Source: Selaginella moellendorffii (taxonomy: Eukaryota > Streptophyta > Lycopodiopsida > Selaginellales > Selaginellaceae). Taken from it: DNA of 64,000 nt. Positions 1-10,770 of the stretch are shown piece after piece (position 1 is the first letter of the stretch; each line of letters begins with the position of its first letter). The DNA is taken from positions 1,478,457-1,542,456 of the forward strand of contig NW_003314279.1 of assembly GCF_000143415.4 (NCBI RefSeq), in the 5' to 3' direction. The notes under the pieces were generated by a model, which searched no databases, was not told where the DNA came from, and worked only from the letters and a program-made list of their open reading frames with translations. The position numbers and the translations under genes were made by a program.

Positions 1-556
1 CGCGGAGCTATTCTTCTGCCAAGGTGGACAGCAAAGGTCTCCTGCTGAATGCAGCAAATTCTTCGAATCAGCACCGTGATCAACTGAAATGAACAAGAAG
101 CTCCTACTTACTTGTAGTTTATTCACATCAATATCCATTTTGTAGAGTCGTTTTCAGCGCAGAAGCCTGCCATAATTCATACACCAGACGGCATGCAGAC
201 CGATGCCATGCCAGAGTCAAGGAATACCAGCTGTCGGTAATAGAGAGCATTCATAAACCAAAACCAAAAACCACCTGCGTGCGAATGAATAATCCATTTA
301 AGTTGTACAAAAAAGCTTACTTGTCTTGCCTTCAAACACCAGACAAACGACCAAGGTAGTGAGCACGACACAAGCAAAGAACCTGGCATACCTGAAAAAA
401 ATAGCTCGAGCTTCCGTCCCCGCAAAAAACTTTGTCCTAAAACACAAGCAAACCTGTGCTAGCAATTTAAAAAATAGCACTTTTGTGCTCCAAAGAATGG
501 ATGCAGACCTCATGGCTTATTCTGGAGAAGCACCAGTAATGAAAAAAAAAAATCTT
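1..556. other. Probable 3' flank of the DUF707 gene; no gene seen
   Basis: No reading frame here resembles a known protein and no splice-connected exon chain could be built. Because the minus-strand DUF707 gene ends at 557, this stretch probably holds its 3' UTR and whatever follows. The open frames that exist are short and of biased composition. Confidence 0.5.
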
Positions 557-2593
557 CTAACCTACTTCCCGCAAGCGAACCTGTTCGCCATCCCCAAAAT
601 AAGTTCTATGCTTGTAAGGATCCCGCCAGCACTCGTCTTCTTTGACAGCATTCCGCCACCGTTGGGAAAAAATATTGAGCTCGGCGAAGGAACGCTTGCG
701 AACCTGTCCAAAACCGTTCTGCATCATCACTTTTAAAATGGAACCAGGAACTCACCTCTGATCTTGCATCGGTTCCAGACCCCAGGCTTGCCTGCAATGT
801 ATATTTGATGTTAAAGAACTTGCGAAATACACAGGACGATTCTCATAGAATAGCACATTTGACTTGCTTACCTTACTCTTTGCTGGACCGCCTAAAGAAG
901 GAATGCCTCTGTGAACAATGTACTCGCTGTCGATTACTCCAACGCTCTTGGACCGGTCTCCCTGCCGTAAACGTAGCTGTGAAGCATTGTAAGGAGGGAC
1001 AGAAGTATACCTTTACACAATAACCAAGCTTGAAGTCCATTCCCCATCCGTGAACCAAGTCGTTCTGAAAAGACGTAGGTTAAGAACCTGAAGCTTATAT
1101 GTATTAGAGACACACAGACCTGGATGAGGTGCCAGACACATTTCCATGCATCTCGTGTAAAAACAGGGGCCATGCCTTCGACCCAGCTGAAAGGAAAAAT
1201 TCAGGAAGAGAATGAAGAGCTTTTTGCATACCCTGTACATGGTGGATCTGTGCTGTTCTCAAAACACAATGTCCCAGTCCCTTTGGGCTTTAAACTCCTC
1301 CTACAAAAGCGAAGGAAATATTTGAGCCACCAAAGCATTATATATACGTACCTGTGTACCCTGTATCTCTTGCTGCGAATTGTTATACGATGGTGGACTT
1401 CCGACGCGTTGGGCTCTAGAGCAGGCTGTGAAATTTCTAGACGCTCGTACTTCATAATGGCCAAATATCTATAGACCAGAGAAGAGAAAACAAGAAACCA
1501 AATAAGTTAGCAGAAGACGTGACTCAGGCGCTCACCTATCAACATGAAAATTTTCGACACCGAGATCTTCGTCCCAGACAAAAATGTACTCATACGGATC
1601 AACAATATCAGGGTGTAAAAAGCGCTTAGCGAACCACCTGTAGGCAGCCCGTCAAATTGACTCTAGGGCTCTATCGATACGTACCACTTTGTTTGATTTA
1701 TTGCTACAACATGGATGGCACGACTACTCCAAGGTAACTCGTTCCACTTGTCCACGACACCGTCATAGTGAAACAGCATGATTGTGAAGTTGTGAGCGAG
1801 AAACTGCAAAGTTACACGGGGTCAGGACAACATCAGGAAAACGCAATGGATCAACAACAACCTTCTGGACAATTCGGTCCACATAACGCTTCTGCTTTAT
1901 GCCAGCCGCTACAGCGAGTAGCCCGTTGGGAACCTAAGAAAAGCTTGGCTATTGTTTGATCTCGGTCAATAACAGCACACACTACCTTCTTCCTGGAAAC
2001 TCTTCCCAGCGGCTGGACCTCGAAGTTCGATGTTTGCTGGACAATTCCTCTCGGTAGTAAATCCTTTCCACTGCGCGGCCGATCCTCGCATGTTTCGAAC
2101 AGTTCGGCCTGCCAAGCCAAGGATCAGAACATCCACAAGAGACACTCTAAAAGAATAAAAAAACCTGAATTTGAGGCTGTCCTATGACACCGACTCTTCT
2201 CCATTTCCAAAAGCTCTGCGAAACAAACAACCATAGCAAAAGAAAACTTGGAGAAAGAAGAAGAGATAGGAAGAACATACCCTTGGAAATGGATCGACGA
2301 TAAAGTTGCTGAAGATAAAGAGGGTGAACACGAGGAACGATAGCACCAAGAAAATGGACTTGGTTCTACACAATCGAAGGCGTGATTTCCCACACTCATG
2401 CTGCATCTTCACGTCGGCCTAGCAACAAAGGCGTCACGTTAGATCGATCGACATTTCGTGTAGCAAGAAAAGAAGGGAAAAAGAAAGCAGAAAACACTAC
2501 CAAGTCCTCGAAATCTCTATGCTGCGATGAGTAATTCTTTTCCATCTGAGCCTTGGGCGTGCTGCGCAGCTTGCCACCGCCGCTCCCTTTCAT
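557..2593 (-). CDS. DUF707 family type II membrane protein (glycosyltransferase-like)
   Basis: Fourteen exons on the minus strand join in frame to about 430 residues: 2593-2501, 2418-2281, 2215-2165, 2108-1986, 1933-1862, 1803-1685, 1637-1536, 1468-1352, 1300-1232, 1186-1120, 1064-1011, 961-872, 791-756, 718-557. A single hydrophobic segment (about residues 51-72) after a basic stretch suggests a Golgi-type signal anchor. The rest carries the signatures of the plant DUF707 family: LLPRGIVQ, AAGIKQK, FTIMLFHYDG, YEYIFVWDEDLG, LEISQPALEPN, DPPCTGWVEGMAPVF, NDLVHGWGMDFKLGYC and VGVIDSEYIVHRGIPSLGG. The DED and HGWGMD patterns are acidic motifs of the kind seen in nucleotide-sugar enzymes, but the biochemical activity of the family is not settled. 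All introns are GT-AG and about 40-80 bp. The start is the first ATG before the anchor. Gene identity is firm; function is inferred. Confidence 0.92.
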
Positions 2594-3193
2594 GGAATCC
2601 GACCAGCATTCCCTAGCGCCGCTGCCACGCCCCTGCTCACGCTGCGATCGCGCACATTCCCTTGCTCCACCACTTCAAATTCGAGCTATCCGTTTGCTCG
2701 GCATTATCTGCCCTACATTCGCGGCCGCGAATTCCCCCAAGAAATCAGTGAATCCACCGATGCGCTGCTCGATCTAGCGCATCCCCACTCCCATTCTATT
2801 ACCCTAATCTACGCGCATCGCCGGCTTTGCGACACCAAAACAAAGGCACTGGAGCTCTCCCGTCTTAAACGAAAACCATAACGAAAAGAACACAGAGCAA
2901 AGCGCCCACCCTAGAGTTTCCCCAACACCCCGCGGTCGGGCCAAGAAATGCCGGAGACTTATAAGCCGGGCGCACCGACCACTCTATAACCTCACACACG
3001 ACGGGACCTTTTTCCTCCGCCGCGATAGAAACGTTTAGCGTTGTCAGCCGACCCGGTCTAAAAATCACCGTGAAAGTCGCTTTTACCTGACACAGCGGTG
3101 GGACACGTGGCGAGCGGCGGAAAATGTTGCTGACGGGATTCGAGCGCGAGACCTGGCTGGAAGCTGTCATCGCCGGGAAAGATTCTAGGGCTT
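2594..3193. promoter_or_regulatory. Divergent intergenic region between DUF707 and thioredoxin-like genes
   Basis: Six hundred bases separate the two opposed start codons, so the promoters of both genes must lie here. The DNA is moderately GC-rich. I see no coding exon in it and no motif distinctive enough to name a regulator. Confidence 0.5.
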
Positions 3194-4080
3194 ATGGCGA
3201 TGGCGATTATCATCCAGCTGCTCGGCATTACATCCGCGCTGGCGATCGTTGCCGTGTGCCAGTTCCCAATCCCCCGCCGGTACGATGGATTCGCTTTCGG
3301 CAGCTATGGCGGCGTCCAGGAGCCGATTCTGGTGGAGGCCTTCTTCGATCCGCTGTGCCCCGATAGCAAGGATTCGTGGCCGGCGATCAAGCAGGTTGCG
3401 GAGGAGTATGGCTCGGAAGTGAAATTTATTGTCCATCCCTTTGCGCTTCCGTAAGTAACACTCTTGGTCTCTTGGACGGCAGAGAGATTCTCGTTTGTCT
3501 TGTTTCCAAGCATAGGTACCACCACCAGTCGTTCCTTTCGGTGAGAGCGCTCCACATTGCGAATCATCTCAACGCGTCTCTCACGTACCCTTTGTTGGAC
3601 TTGATCTTCGAGCACCAGGTTGGTTCTCTTATATTTATTTATTTTGTTCTTGTTCTTGATCTCTTTCGAATGTTTCGATGGTGACGAATTGATTAGGAAG
3701 AGTTTTCCAACGCGAACACTGGTGACAAAACAGCGTCGACGGTGATCGACGAGTTTTCCAGCCTGTTCGCGTCGCAGTTTGGCAGTGGCAACGAGGCGAA
3801 GAGCATTTTCAAGCAGGGATTCTATGACTCCTCCACTGATCAGGCGGGGCGCATCTCTTTCAAGGTAGACAAGAAGCTTTGATTGTCATGGCAAGAAAAC
3901 TAAAGTCTTCGCGTACCTTTCACGCAGTATGGATGCTCGAGAGGCGTGACAGGCACACCGGTGTTTTTCGTCAATGGTGTTCCTCTCAGCAATGTAGATG
4001 CGAGCTGGGGAATCGACGAGTGGGCCAACATTCTCGATCCGCTGCTAGCAACTGGGCCTGGAATGAACGCATTTGGATGA
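3194..4080 (+). CDS. Secreted thioredoxin-fold (DsbA-like) protein
   Basis: Four exons (3194-3450, 3516-3618, 3697-3864, 3928-4080) give 226 residues. The N-terminus is a typical signal peptide (MAMAIIIQLLGITSALAIVA), so the product probably enters the secretory pathway. The sequence EAFFDPLCPDSKDSWP matches the beta-strand plus active-site helix of the plant thioredoxin-superfamily proteins like At1g76020, with one Cys where DsbA has CxxC. Near the C-terminus GTPVFFVNGVPL supplies the cis-proline loop of the fold. The central helical insert (HHQSFLSVRALHIAN and following) also fits DsbA-like proteins. With a single active-site cysteine (CPDS), classical dithiol oxidase chemistry is uncertain. 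The 3' end faces that of the next gene with only 31 bp between stop codons. Confidence 0.85.
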
Positions 4081-4111
4081 ACTAGCACGGTAAGATGTAT
4101 TGAAGACTACC

Positions 4112-5115
4112 TTAGAAGATTGGCATATGGACTTCTCTATACTTTCCATTGGTCGAGCATATGGTTCCAGCCTTCTCAAGCTCGTATAGAAGATCCACAA
4201 GCTGCTTTTGATCGCAATCCGAGAAGAAGGCAGCAATCTCCAGAAGCGATGCCTGTAAAAAACGCTTGCTTATAGCCACGAATGTAAATCATTCTCGTTA
4301 CCCCGTCTCTATCTCGAAGAAGATCCATGAGGCCTTGATCCAGTAACACCACCTTGCCTTGCGAAACTCTGAAGAACTCTTTCTTGATCTTCCGCGACTT
4401 TTGGAGCTCGGCCGACACAGCACGGAGTGTTTCGAGCTCGTTGGCGGAGTAGCCAGTCTCCGCAGCTGCCACCGCTCTTATATCGTCAAACGAGAAGCCG
4501 CGATCGAGCATAGTACTGCATAGCTGGAGCTGTTCTCTCGTCACCTGGAGAGAAAAAACTTGTGAGCGGCGGCACATCAAGAGCAAGAGATCTACCTTGG
4601 AGCAGGAACTTGAGATCTTATCGAGATAGACGCCTGTTCTAATCTGGCGAGTCCTTGGCAAATACTTGGACACCTCGTTTGCGGCACTGAGATTGAGATT
4701 GACTTCTTTGCACAGCGCTATCCAGTCTACTGGCTTTCCACCATCAATCGCTGCCACAAGGTGGTCCACGACAATCCCTCTGGGAGACTTGATTTTCTCC
4801 TGCGAGAAGGAAAACGAACAGCAGTCCTTTCTTGCCACGCAAAAATCTCTACTCACAGCGATAGCATCCAGCGAGAGGCCACCGAATTGCCAGAATTTCC
4901 AGACTTCCTCTGAGCTAACGGTGATCGCCTGTTAGCCGCATTATCAAATCCCTTCAAGAAATCCTTCCTACACCCACCTGTTGAGAGCTTCTTCGTGCCA
5001 AAGCGACGTTTACACTGCGAGCGCAAGCGCTGCCAATGCTTACTCCAGAGAATCTCCCCGCGCCGGACGGCCATGCCATTCTCCTGGCAATCATCGTCAC
5101 GGCAGCTCGGATCAT
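4112..5115 (-). CDS. Organelle-targeted small protein with RecQ/WRN-type HTH_40-like segment
   Basis: Five exons (5115-4978, 4907-4857, 4799-4596, 4544-4302, 4252-4112) give 258 residues. Residues 1-46 are rich in Arg, Ser and Ala without acidic residues, a good mitochondrial or plastid presequence. From about residue 47 the sequence EVWKFWQFGGLSLDAIA, then PRGIVVDHLVAAIDGGKPVDW, follows the pattern of the HTH_40 helix-turn-helix found at the C-terminus of WRN/RecQ helicases: GLSLxxIA, a strand-specific helix, then an acidic-aromatic DW. A second similar unit appears around 132-160 (LDRGFSFDDIRAVAAAETGY) and a third helical region ends the protein. No helicase or exonuclease motif is present. 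A role with organellar nucleic acid is an inference from the fold and the presequence. The start is the ATG that opens the presequence; an earlier ATG hits a stop at once. Confidence 0.75.
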
Positions 5116-5377
5116 CCCCCACCCCAAAACCCTAGCTCATGGTTTTTCAAATATCAATCTTCTAGATCGACGGCGGAATGTTCACTGGAATCGACGGCTG
5201 AGATCGCTCCCTGGTAAACCTAACAGAATTTTCTGCTGGCATTCCTTCTTGCTATGGCGGCGGGCGGCGGGCCTCGGGCCGCGAGGGCGAGAGAGCAGCT
5301 GTAGAACAATTTAGGGCAGGGAGGTCCCATGAGAGGGCGCCGCGAGAATGCGTGAAACATGGTTCTAGGGCTGAAGA

Positions 5378-6476
5378 ATGCCGCCGAAGAAGAAAGGGAA
5401 GAAAGGCAAGAAGGGAAAGAAGAAGAAGAAGGAGCCCAAGCACGACGCTGGCTGGCAAAAGGTATGGAAGCGATCTCCTTCCCTGGTAGAATCTCAGCTT
5501 TTGTTGCTTCGCCCAGGCTTTGATCAATGGGAAATGGGAGAGGCCTTTGGAAGCTCTTCCTGACCCTTTCCTCTGGCCGAGCTTTGGCGAGATCCGAGAG
5601 AAAATCCTCTTGAGTAGCCATCTGGTAAGAGCGAAAGCATCGGTGCTTGATCGGTCCAATCCAACTTCATCCCGCAGATAAGCATTTTGTGGAGCGGATC
5701 TATTCACGACGATTTCATCCTAGAGCTTCTCAAAGTTCCTCGGCCAAACCTGGTGAGCATTCTCCTTGTGATCTTGTCTTATAGATTGTGCTCAAAGCTA
5801 AGAGAATCGTTTTTTCACCAGCCAGACTACGCTTGAACTGAGGGGCACCAAATACTTAACAAGATTTGTCATGTCCCCTCCATCAGTGTGCCCGGTGCTG
5901 GAAACTCTCGACCTCGCTTGTTGTCCCATCCTAGAGTACGTGCTCATCGAGGTAATGAATGTCTCCTATCATTCATAGCTTTGGATCGATCAAACTTTAA
6001 CTTTGAATCGATCAAACCTTCCGATCTCTTGGCAGTCGACGAGCCTGGAATCCGTGTCCTTCAAACGCTGCGTTTCTCTCAACAAAGCCCTCTTGAACGC
6101 CAAGAAGCTCAAGCAAATCGATCTCCACGAGACCGGTCAGCTGGACTGCTTGATGTTATGGAGTGATGCCATCGAAGAGCTTCACTTCTTCTGCAAGGAG
6201 ATGACCCAGCTCGAGCTCTGCTGTCCAAAGCTCACAAGAGTGCAAAGACCATCGATCAAGGTACTCGATGGACGTTTCTTGTTCTTCATCTCTTTTCTCT
6301 TTTGTTCTTCGTTTTTTCAGGTAATACCACCCTTGTATCCTGTTCATCCGTCAGTTCTAGACATAGTTCGGGTTGACAACGCTCCCAGAGCGAAGGAGTA
6401 CAGCCATCCTTTTGTGATAGAGGAGTACAAACCTTACGCGAGGAGCCCTTTCATACCTCAGGCGATTTTGCTGTGA
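5378..6476 (+). CDS. Leucine-rich-repeat (RNI-like) protein with lysine-rich N-terminus
   Basis: Six exons (5378-5461, 5517-5624, 5678-5752, 5826-5951, 6036-6260, 6321-6476) join to 257 residues. The first 20 residues are almost all Lys and Gly after MPP, a basic tail. Irregular leucine repeats follow, of the kind found in F-box/LRR proteins: CPVLETLDLACCPILEYVLI, LESVSFKRCVSLNKALL, LKQIDLHETGQLDCL, IEELHFFCKEMTQLELCC. No F-box is visible upstream of the repeats. The last exon has no repeats (VIPPLYPVHPSVLDIV) and ends soon after. It lies head-to-head with the HTH_40-like gene, 262 bp between start codons. I recognise the repeat type but not a specific orthologue. Confidence 0.75.
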
Positions 6477-7670
6477 GGCTTTTTTTTTTTTTTTGTTTTT
6501 TCTTCCTACTTCGTGTTGCTGTGGATAGAAAAAAAACCACTCTTGTTCATGCTTTGCTATTTCCATTTTCCATTTCATGCTATAGATGCCCGCACTGGGA
6601 TCTTAGCCTCTTCATACCAATCCATCACTTCATCAAGGCTACTATCAGCCATCAGCAGCAGCAATCATACAGCATTCAGACGAGCGGATCACAACAACTA
6701 GCTGGGATCCACTTCCGTCGCAATGAGCCAGCATCTTTGAGTACCTTCCATCAACCGGCGGCTTCCAGCTAGCAGGGAGAGACCAGACAACATCTTTAGC
6801 AGCCAACATCCCTCTTCATCAACTCCAAACAATCAATGGCCGCCACTAGAAGCTAATAAATCAACTTTGAGGCTATCATCATCATCATCGTTCACTCATC
6901 CATCACGACTATTCATCAAAATATTCTTTTCCGCTTCCATCCATTCAGCCCATCACCATCTTCACTCATCACCGCAATTACCATTACCCGGCAACACATC
7001 CTCATCCATTTCACTTCCTGTGTGGTGTGCTAGACTTCCACTGGACGGGACGGGGGACAGATTGTGTGCACGAGCCACAGGATGGGCAGCAGATCAAGAA
7101 GATGGGCCGAGCACTCTTCCTCCACACCCTTCTTGGTTAAGTGTTTCAACAGCAATAACCATTGCAACTCTTTCATGGTTCACCTGGAAAGCTAAGTGGT
7201 ACTGGTTTACATTTCAAGGTCCAAAAGTTTCACGGCTGCAAAGCTATAGTCCTTGCTTGATTGTCTTAAAATATCGTTAAACAAATTGAATGACGCAGGA
7301 TAACAGTCCTGGTGCTGTGATCCGAGATTCAGGAGTATCTGTCAAGCGTCTCCACGGGCCATGCCTCGTTCATCCAAATCCAGTAAGAAATTCTTGATTT
7401 TTAGTAATAATATCTTGTCATACATCAAACGACGAGGACAGATTAGAATATTTTAGAATATTCTACATTTATCCATTTAGATTAATTTTGTGTATCCAAG
7501 GTTTAACTCTTTCCTGGAAGACGTTTTGTGGCACAATCCCTTAAGCCTGCATGGTTGCAAAGCCAAAAGTGAAAGTTTTCAGGGTGTGGTGATCCTTGCA
7601 ATAGTTGCCTCAAAACGATTGAAGCAGAGAAAGAAAAGAGGTAAAAAGAAAAAACACCAAATACTCGTGT
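6477..7670. other. Intergenic, low-complexity T-rich and CATC-rich DNA
   Basis: After the LRR gene stop comes a run of T, then stretches rich in CATC/TCATCA words around 6870-7020. Open frames are short and of skewed composition. No exon chain or transposon domain was recognised. Confidence 0.4.
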
Positions 7671-7889
7671 CCAGCCCCATGTGTCTATTGCACTCTTGGG
7701 AACGCAAATGGTAACTAAGCCGTTCCAGAGAGACGCTCTCACCTGCTTCATCTCAGCACTGGAGGGAAGCTTAAACTTTGTTTGTTGGAAGATGGTCTTA
7801 ATGACGAGTTCCGGCCCTGTATTGTCCACAATCACTTCCTCTCGTGACAAGCCTGATATTGAAGTTTTCAGGGACATACCTGGAACTTT
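7671..7889 (-). pseudogene. HSP20/alpha-crystallin-domain fragment
   Basis: The minus strand encodes, in one frame, a segment with the layout of a plant small heat-shock protein core: VPGMS near the start, GLSREEVIVDN followed by PELVIK, then TKFKLPSSAEM, QVRASLWNGLVTICVPK. These match, in order, the MPGLSKEEV strand, the VLVI strand, the LP helix-like turn and the AxLxNGVLTITVPK strands of HSP20 proteins. The stretch between the VIK strand and TKFKLP is much shorter than in functional family members, where a dimerisation loop lies. The frame continues on both sides without recognisable sequence, and the surroundings are AT-rich and gene-poor. I therefore call it a truncated relic, though one exon of a divergent gene is possible. 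Confidence 0.5.
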
Positions 7890-10770
7890 TGACACAAGAT
7901 GCTTGTTATCTACAATAGTTGCCTTGGGACATTTGCCCGTGGCTGCAGCAGAAAGGGAAAAGAAATTAGCTCGTGAGTGCTGGGAACAGTAATGCAGTAT
8001 CATCCTTTTGGGCATCATGGGCCTCATTGCTAGCACATGCAACATGGCATTGGGAGACTTCATATCGGTGTGCTCACAAGGTGACACCAAGGTGATTGAG
8101 GATGACCCAGTGGTATGGGAGATGAAGGAGCTAGATATCTACTTTTAGTAGAAATAATTTTAGTAAAACTAATAGAGCCATTTAATAAAACTATAAGTTG
8201 AAATAACATTACTATCATAGATTAGTAGTAACTTTGTTTCATGGTCAGTCTTGTTGCTATCCCATCATTCATAAGACCACAATAATCAATATGTATTAAA
8301 GTAGAGATTCTTGATCACATGATGTGAATATGAAAATTAAGATTATAATTCATTACAAATCATCTATTGGAGATAAGATATTTCGTCCTTGATAACTTTA
8401 TTTGTGGACTCAACTTTGACTAACCTCAAAGCCATATTTTCATTGCCTTCAGTTTAGCCTAAAAAAAGTTCATAATAGAGCACAATGATGATTATTTGAA
8501 CCAATATATTAATTTTTATAGTCTCCAACAAAAATCATGCCTAAGAAAGATCCATTAGTGCCATGTATATACTAGCTATTTACTATTTATAGTAATCTTA
8601 GAGGATGTAGTAATATAGTAATAACTTATGGTAACCACCAATATGCTACCATCAATTCAAAGTGTAACTTTAAATTGCTCATATGACTCACTCAAGACCT
8701 TAATTATAAACTTATACAAATAGTACATATCAAATTCCATCTAATGAGTCCAAGTGAAAGCCATATAATATGGTACAAGATGATATGAAATGGTATATCT
8801 TAGAATATTTGTGAAGCTATAGTTGAGATTAATCTTTTCATACCAAATGTAACACATGTAATGAATTATTAGGATAACCATAAAGTGAAATTTAACTGTT
8901 TAGGCATGACAAATTTAATATATATGGTTTTTACTATACCTTATAATGAGTTACAACCATAAAGCAGAATTTAACCCTTACACTCATGTATTAAAATTAA
9001 TGCAAAATTTAAATTTCAAGGTCTTAAACCACTAAATGAAGGGATAGAATTAAATCCCTAAGTGTAAAATGAAGTATAAGATATAAATCTTTAAGTCCCA
9101 ATACAGATTTAAAAGAAAAATAGTTGAAATAAAAGTTTAATAAGCATAATATGTTTAAACCAAAAGCTCTAACTTGAAAAGTTAAAAGTATAAGTGGAAC
9201 TCCTGAAGAAACACTTGAGAAAGAAGCATAAAGCAATTAATAAATAAGTTTCAAGAAAAAGATTAAAAAAATGATTAAGTATTATAACATATAATAAATG
9301 TCATGAGATATGTTGAATCCAAAGATTTGATGGAATAATCTTGCATCATTAAAAAATCAAGTGTTAAACATATTTAAAGCAAATAGATATATACATAAAA
9401 GGTTTGGTAAGCCCTTATAGGATAGGATTTTAAATGGACTAATATGACAAAATATAATTATACCCATTTAATGATAATATAAACATTAGGAATATAAAAC
9501 TAGAGTAAAAATAGATATGTAAATGGGATAATTTAGTGAAATATTTAAAAACCAACTCTAACTCATTTAAAAGATTAAATAATCAATACTCCCAATACTT
9601 ATTTGATACCTTATATAGCTCATTAAAGCTTTGCTCTAACCATATATTTAAGATACCAAAGGTGGTAAAATATCAATTTAAAGTCCTTGACTATTGAAAG
9701 GAAAAAAAATAATCATTTTGAGTAATTAAGGGTATAGTCATAAAGGTTAATAAGACTTAGTGGATAGGTCTTTAGGCCTTGACATAGTGTTAATAGTGAA
9801 TATTCCTCCATACTTTAGGGCATTATTGAGAAACATTGAAGGCATTTATGAAATGGATAGTTAACAGACATTATTTTTGGGTGTCTTAAGTGGGATTTAG
9901 ATACAAGGAGCATTTAGACAAAATATAAAATCATTATAACTTTAAAACCACCTTTTGGGTGATCGTAAGTACCCTGAGTAAGGATTTAGTGAGTGATAGT
10001 TAAAGATATGGTTAAATGTTTAAAAAATCTTCATTATATGGTTTCACACTACAGAGAGAGAGTTTTTAGTGTGAGTGGAGTCATATTAAGGCTGGTGCAA
10101 TTTTCCAATCAAAATTTCCCCCTTATTTCAAGGTTCTTAAATCTCAATGTCTTCTTCCCAATAAGTGTAAGAACTTATGATTTGGTGCAAAAATGAGCAA
10201 GCTCTTCATTTTTCTCTCTTGTTTCTCTACGCTGGAGTTTTCAAAGTTGAGTTGCTTGGAGTCCTAACATGCAAGCAACTTGTGTATCACAATTCAATAT
10301 AGATTCTTTGACAACTGATTCTTTCAGCATATATTGGTTTGTTTCCTTATTGTGTGTGTTTTGCCCCTAACTTTTGTTTGATGTCTGTTGTTGCCATTTT
10401 CATGTCCATCTGAGTCTCATGAAAATTATTTTCCTCATCATAGGGCAAATTTCCATCTCTTAGAACTTATTTCCTGAGCATAAGTGAGTTCTCTTAGCCT
10501 AATTCATTTCTTTTGACTATCTTTATTGCGTCATCTCTGCATGAACACTTAGATTATCTCCTTGGCCATCATTTGAGCCAAATCGTAAGTAAATCAAGAC
10601 GTGCTTTTTGCAAAGGAAGCCTTCATCCTCTCTTTGGGGCATCTTTCTCCTTTCATGCCAGATGTGGTTTCGATAGCTAGCAACCATTTAATTTTATTGC
10701 TGGTTGATAAACCAGCAATACAGTTAAACAGTATAAAAGTATATTTGGCAGTTCAAGTAGCATTAGAATA
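7890..10770. other. AT-rich gene-free region
   Basis: Base composition changes sharply from about 8.1 kb; A and T dominate and stop codons are frequent in all six frames. I see no exon, RNA gene or transposon domain. Similarity in texture to the end of the window suggests old repetitive DNA, but no copy within this window proves it. Confidence 0.5.

Noticed and set aside
5220-5707. Two minus-strand frames of 133 and 151 codons
   Set aside because: They are antisense to the first exons of the LRR-like gene, whose splicing and motifs are convincing.
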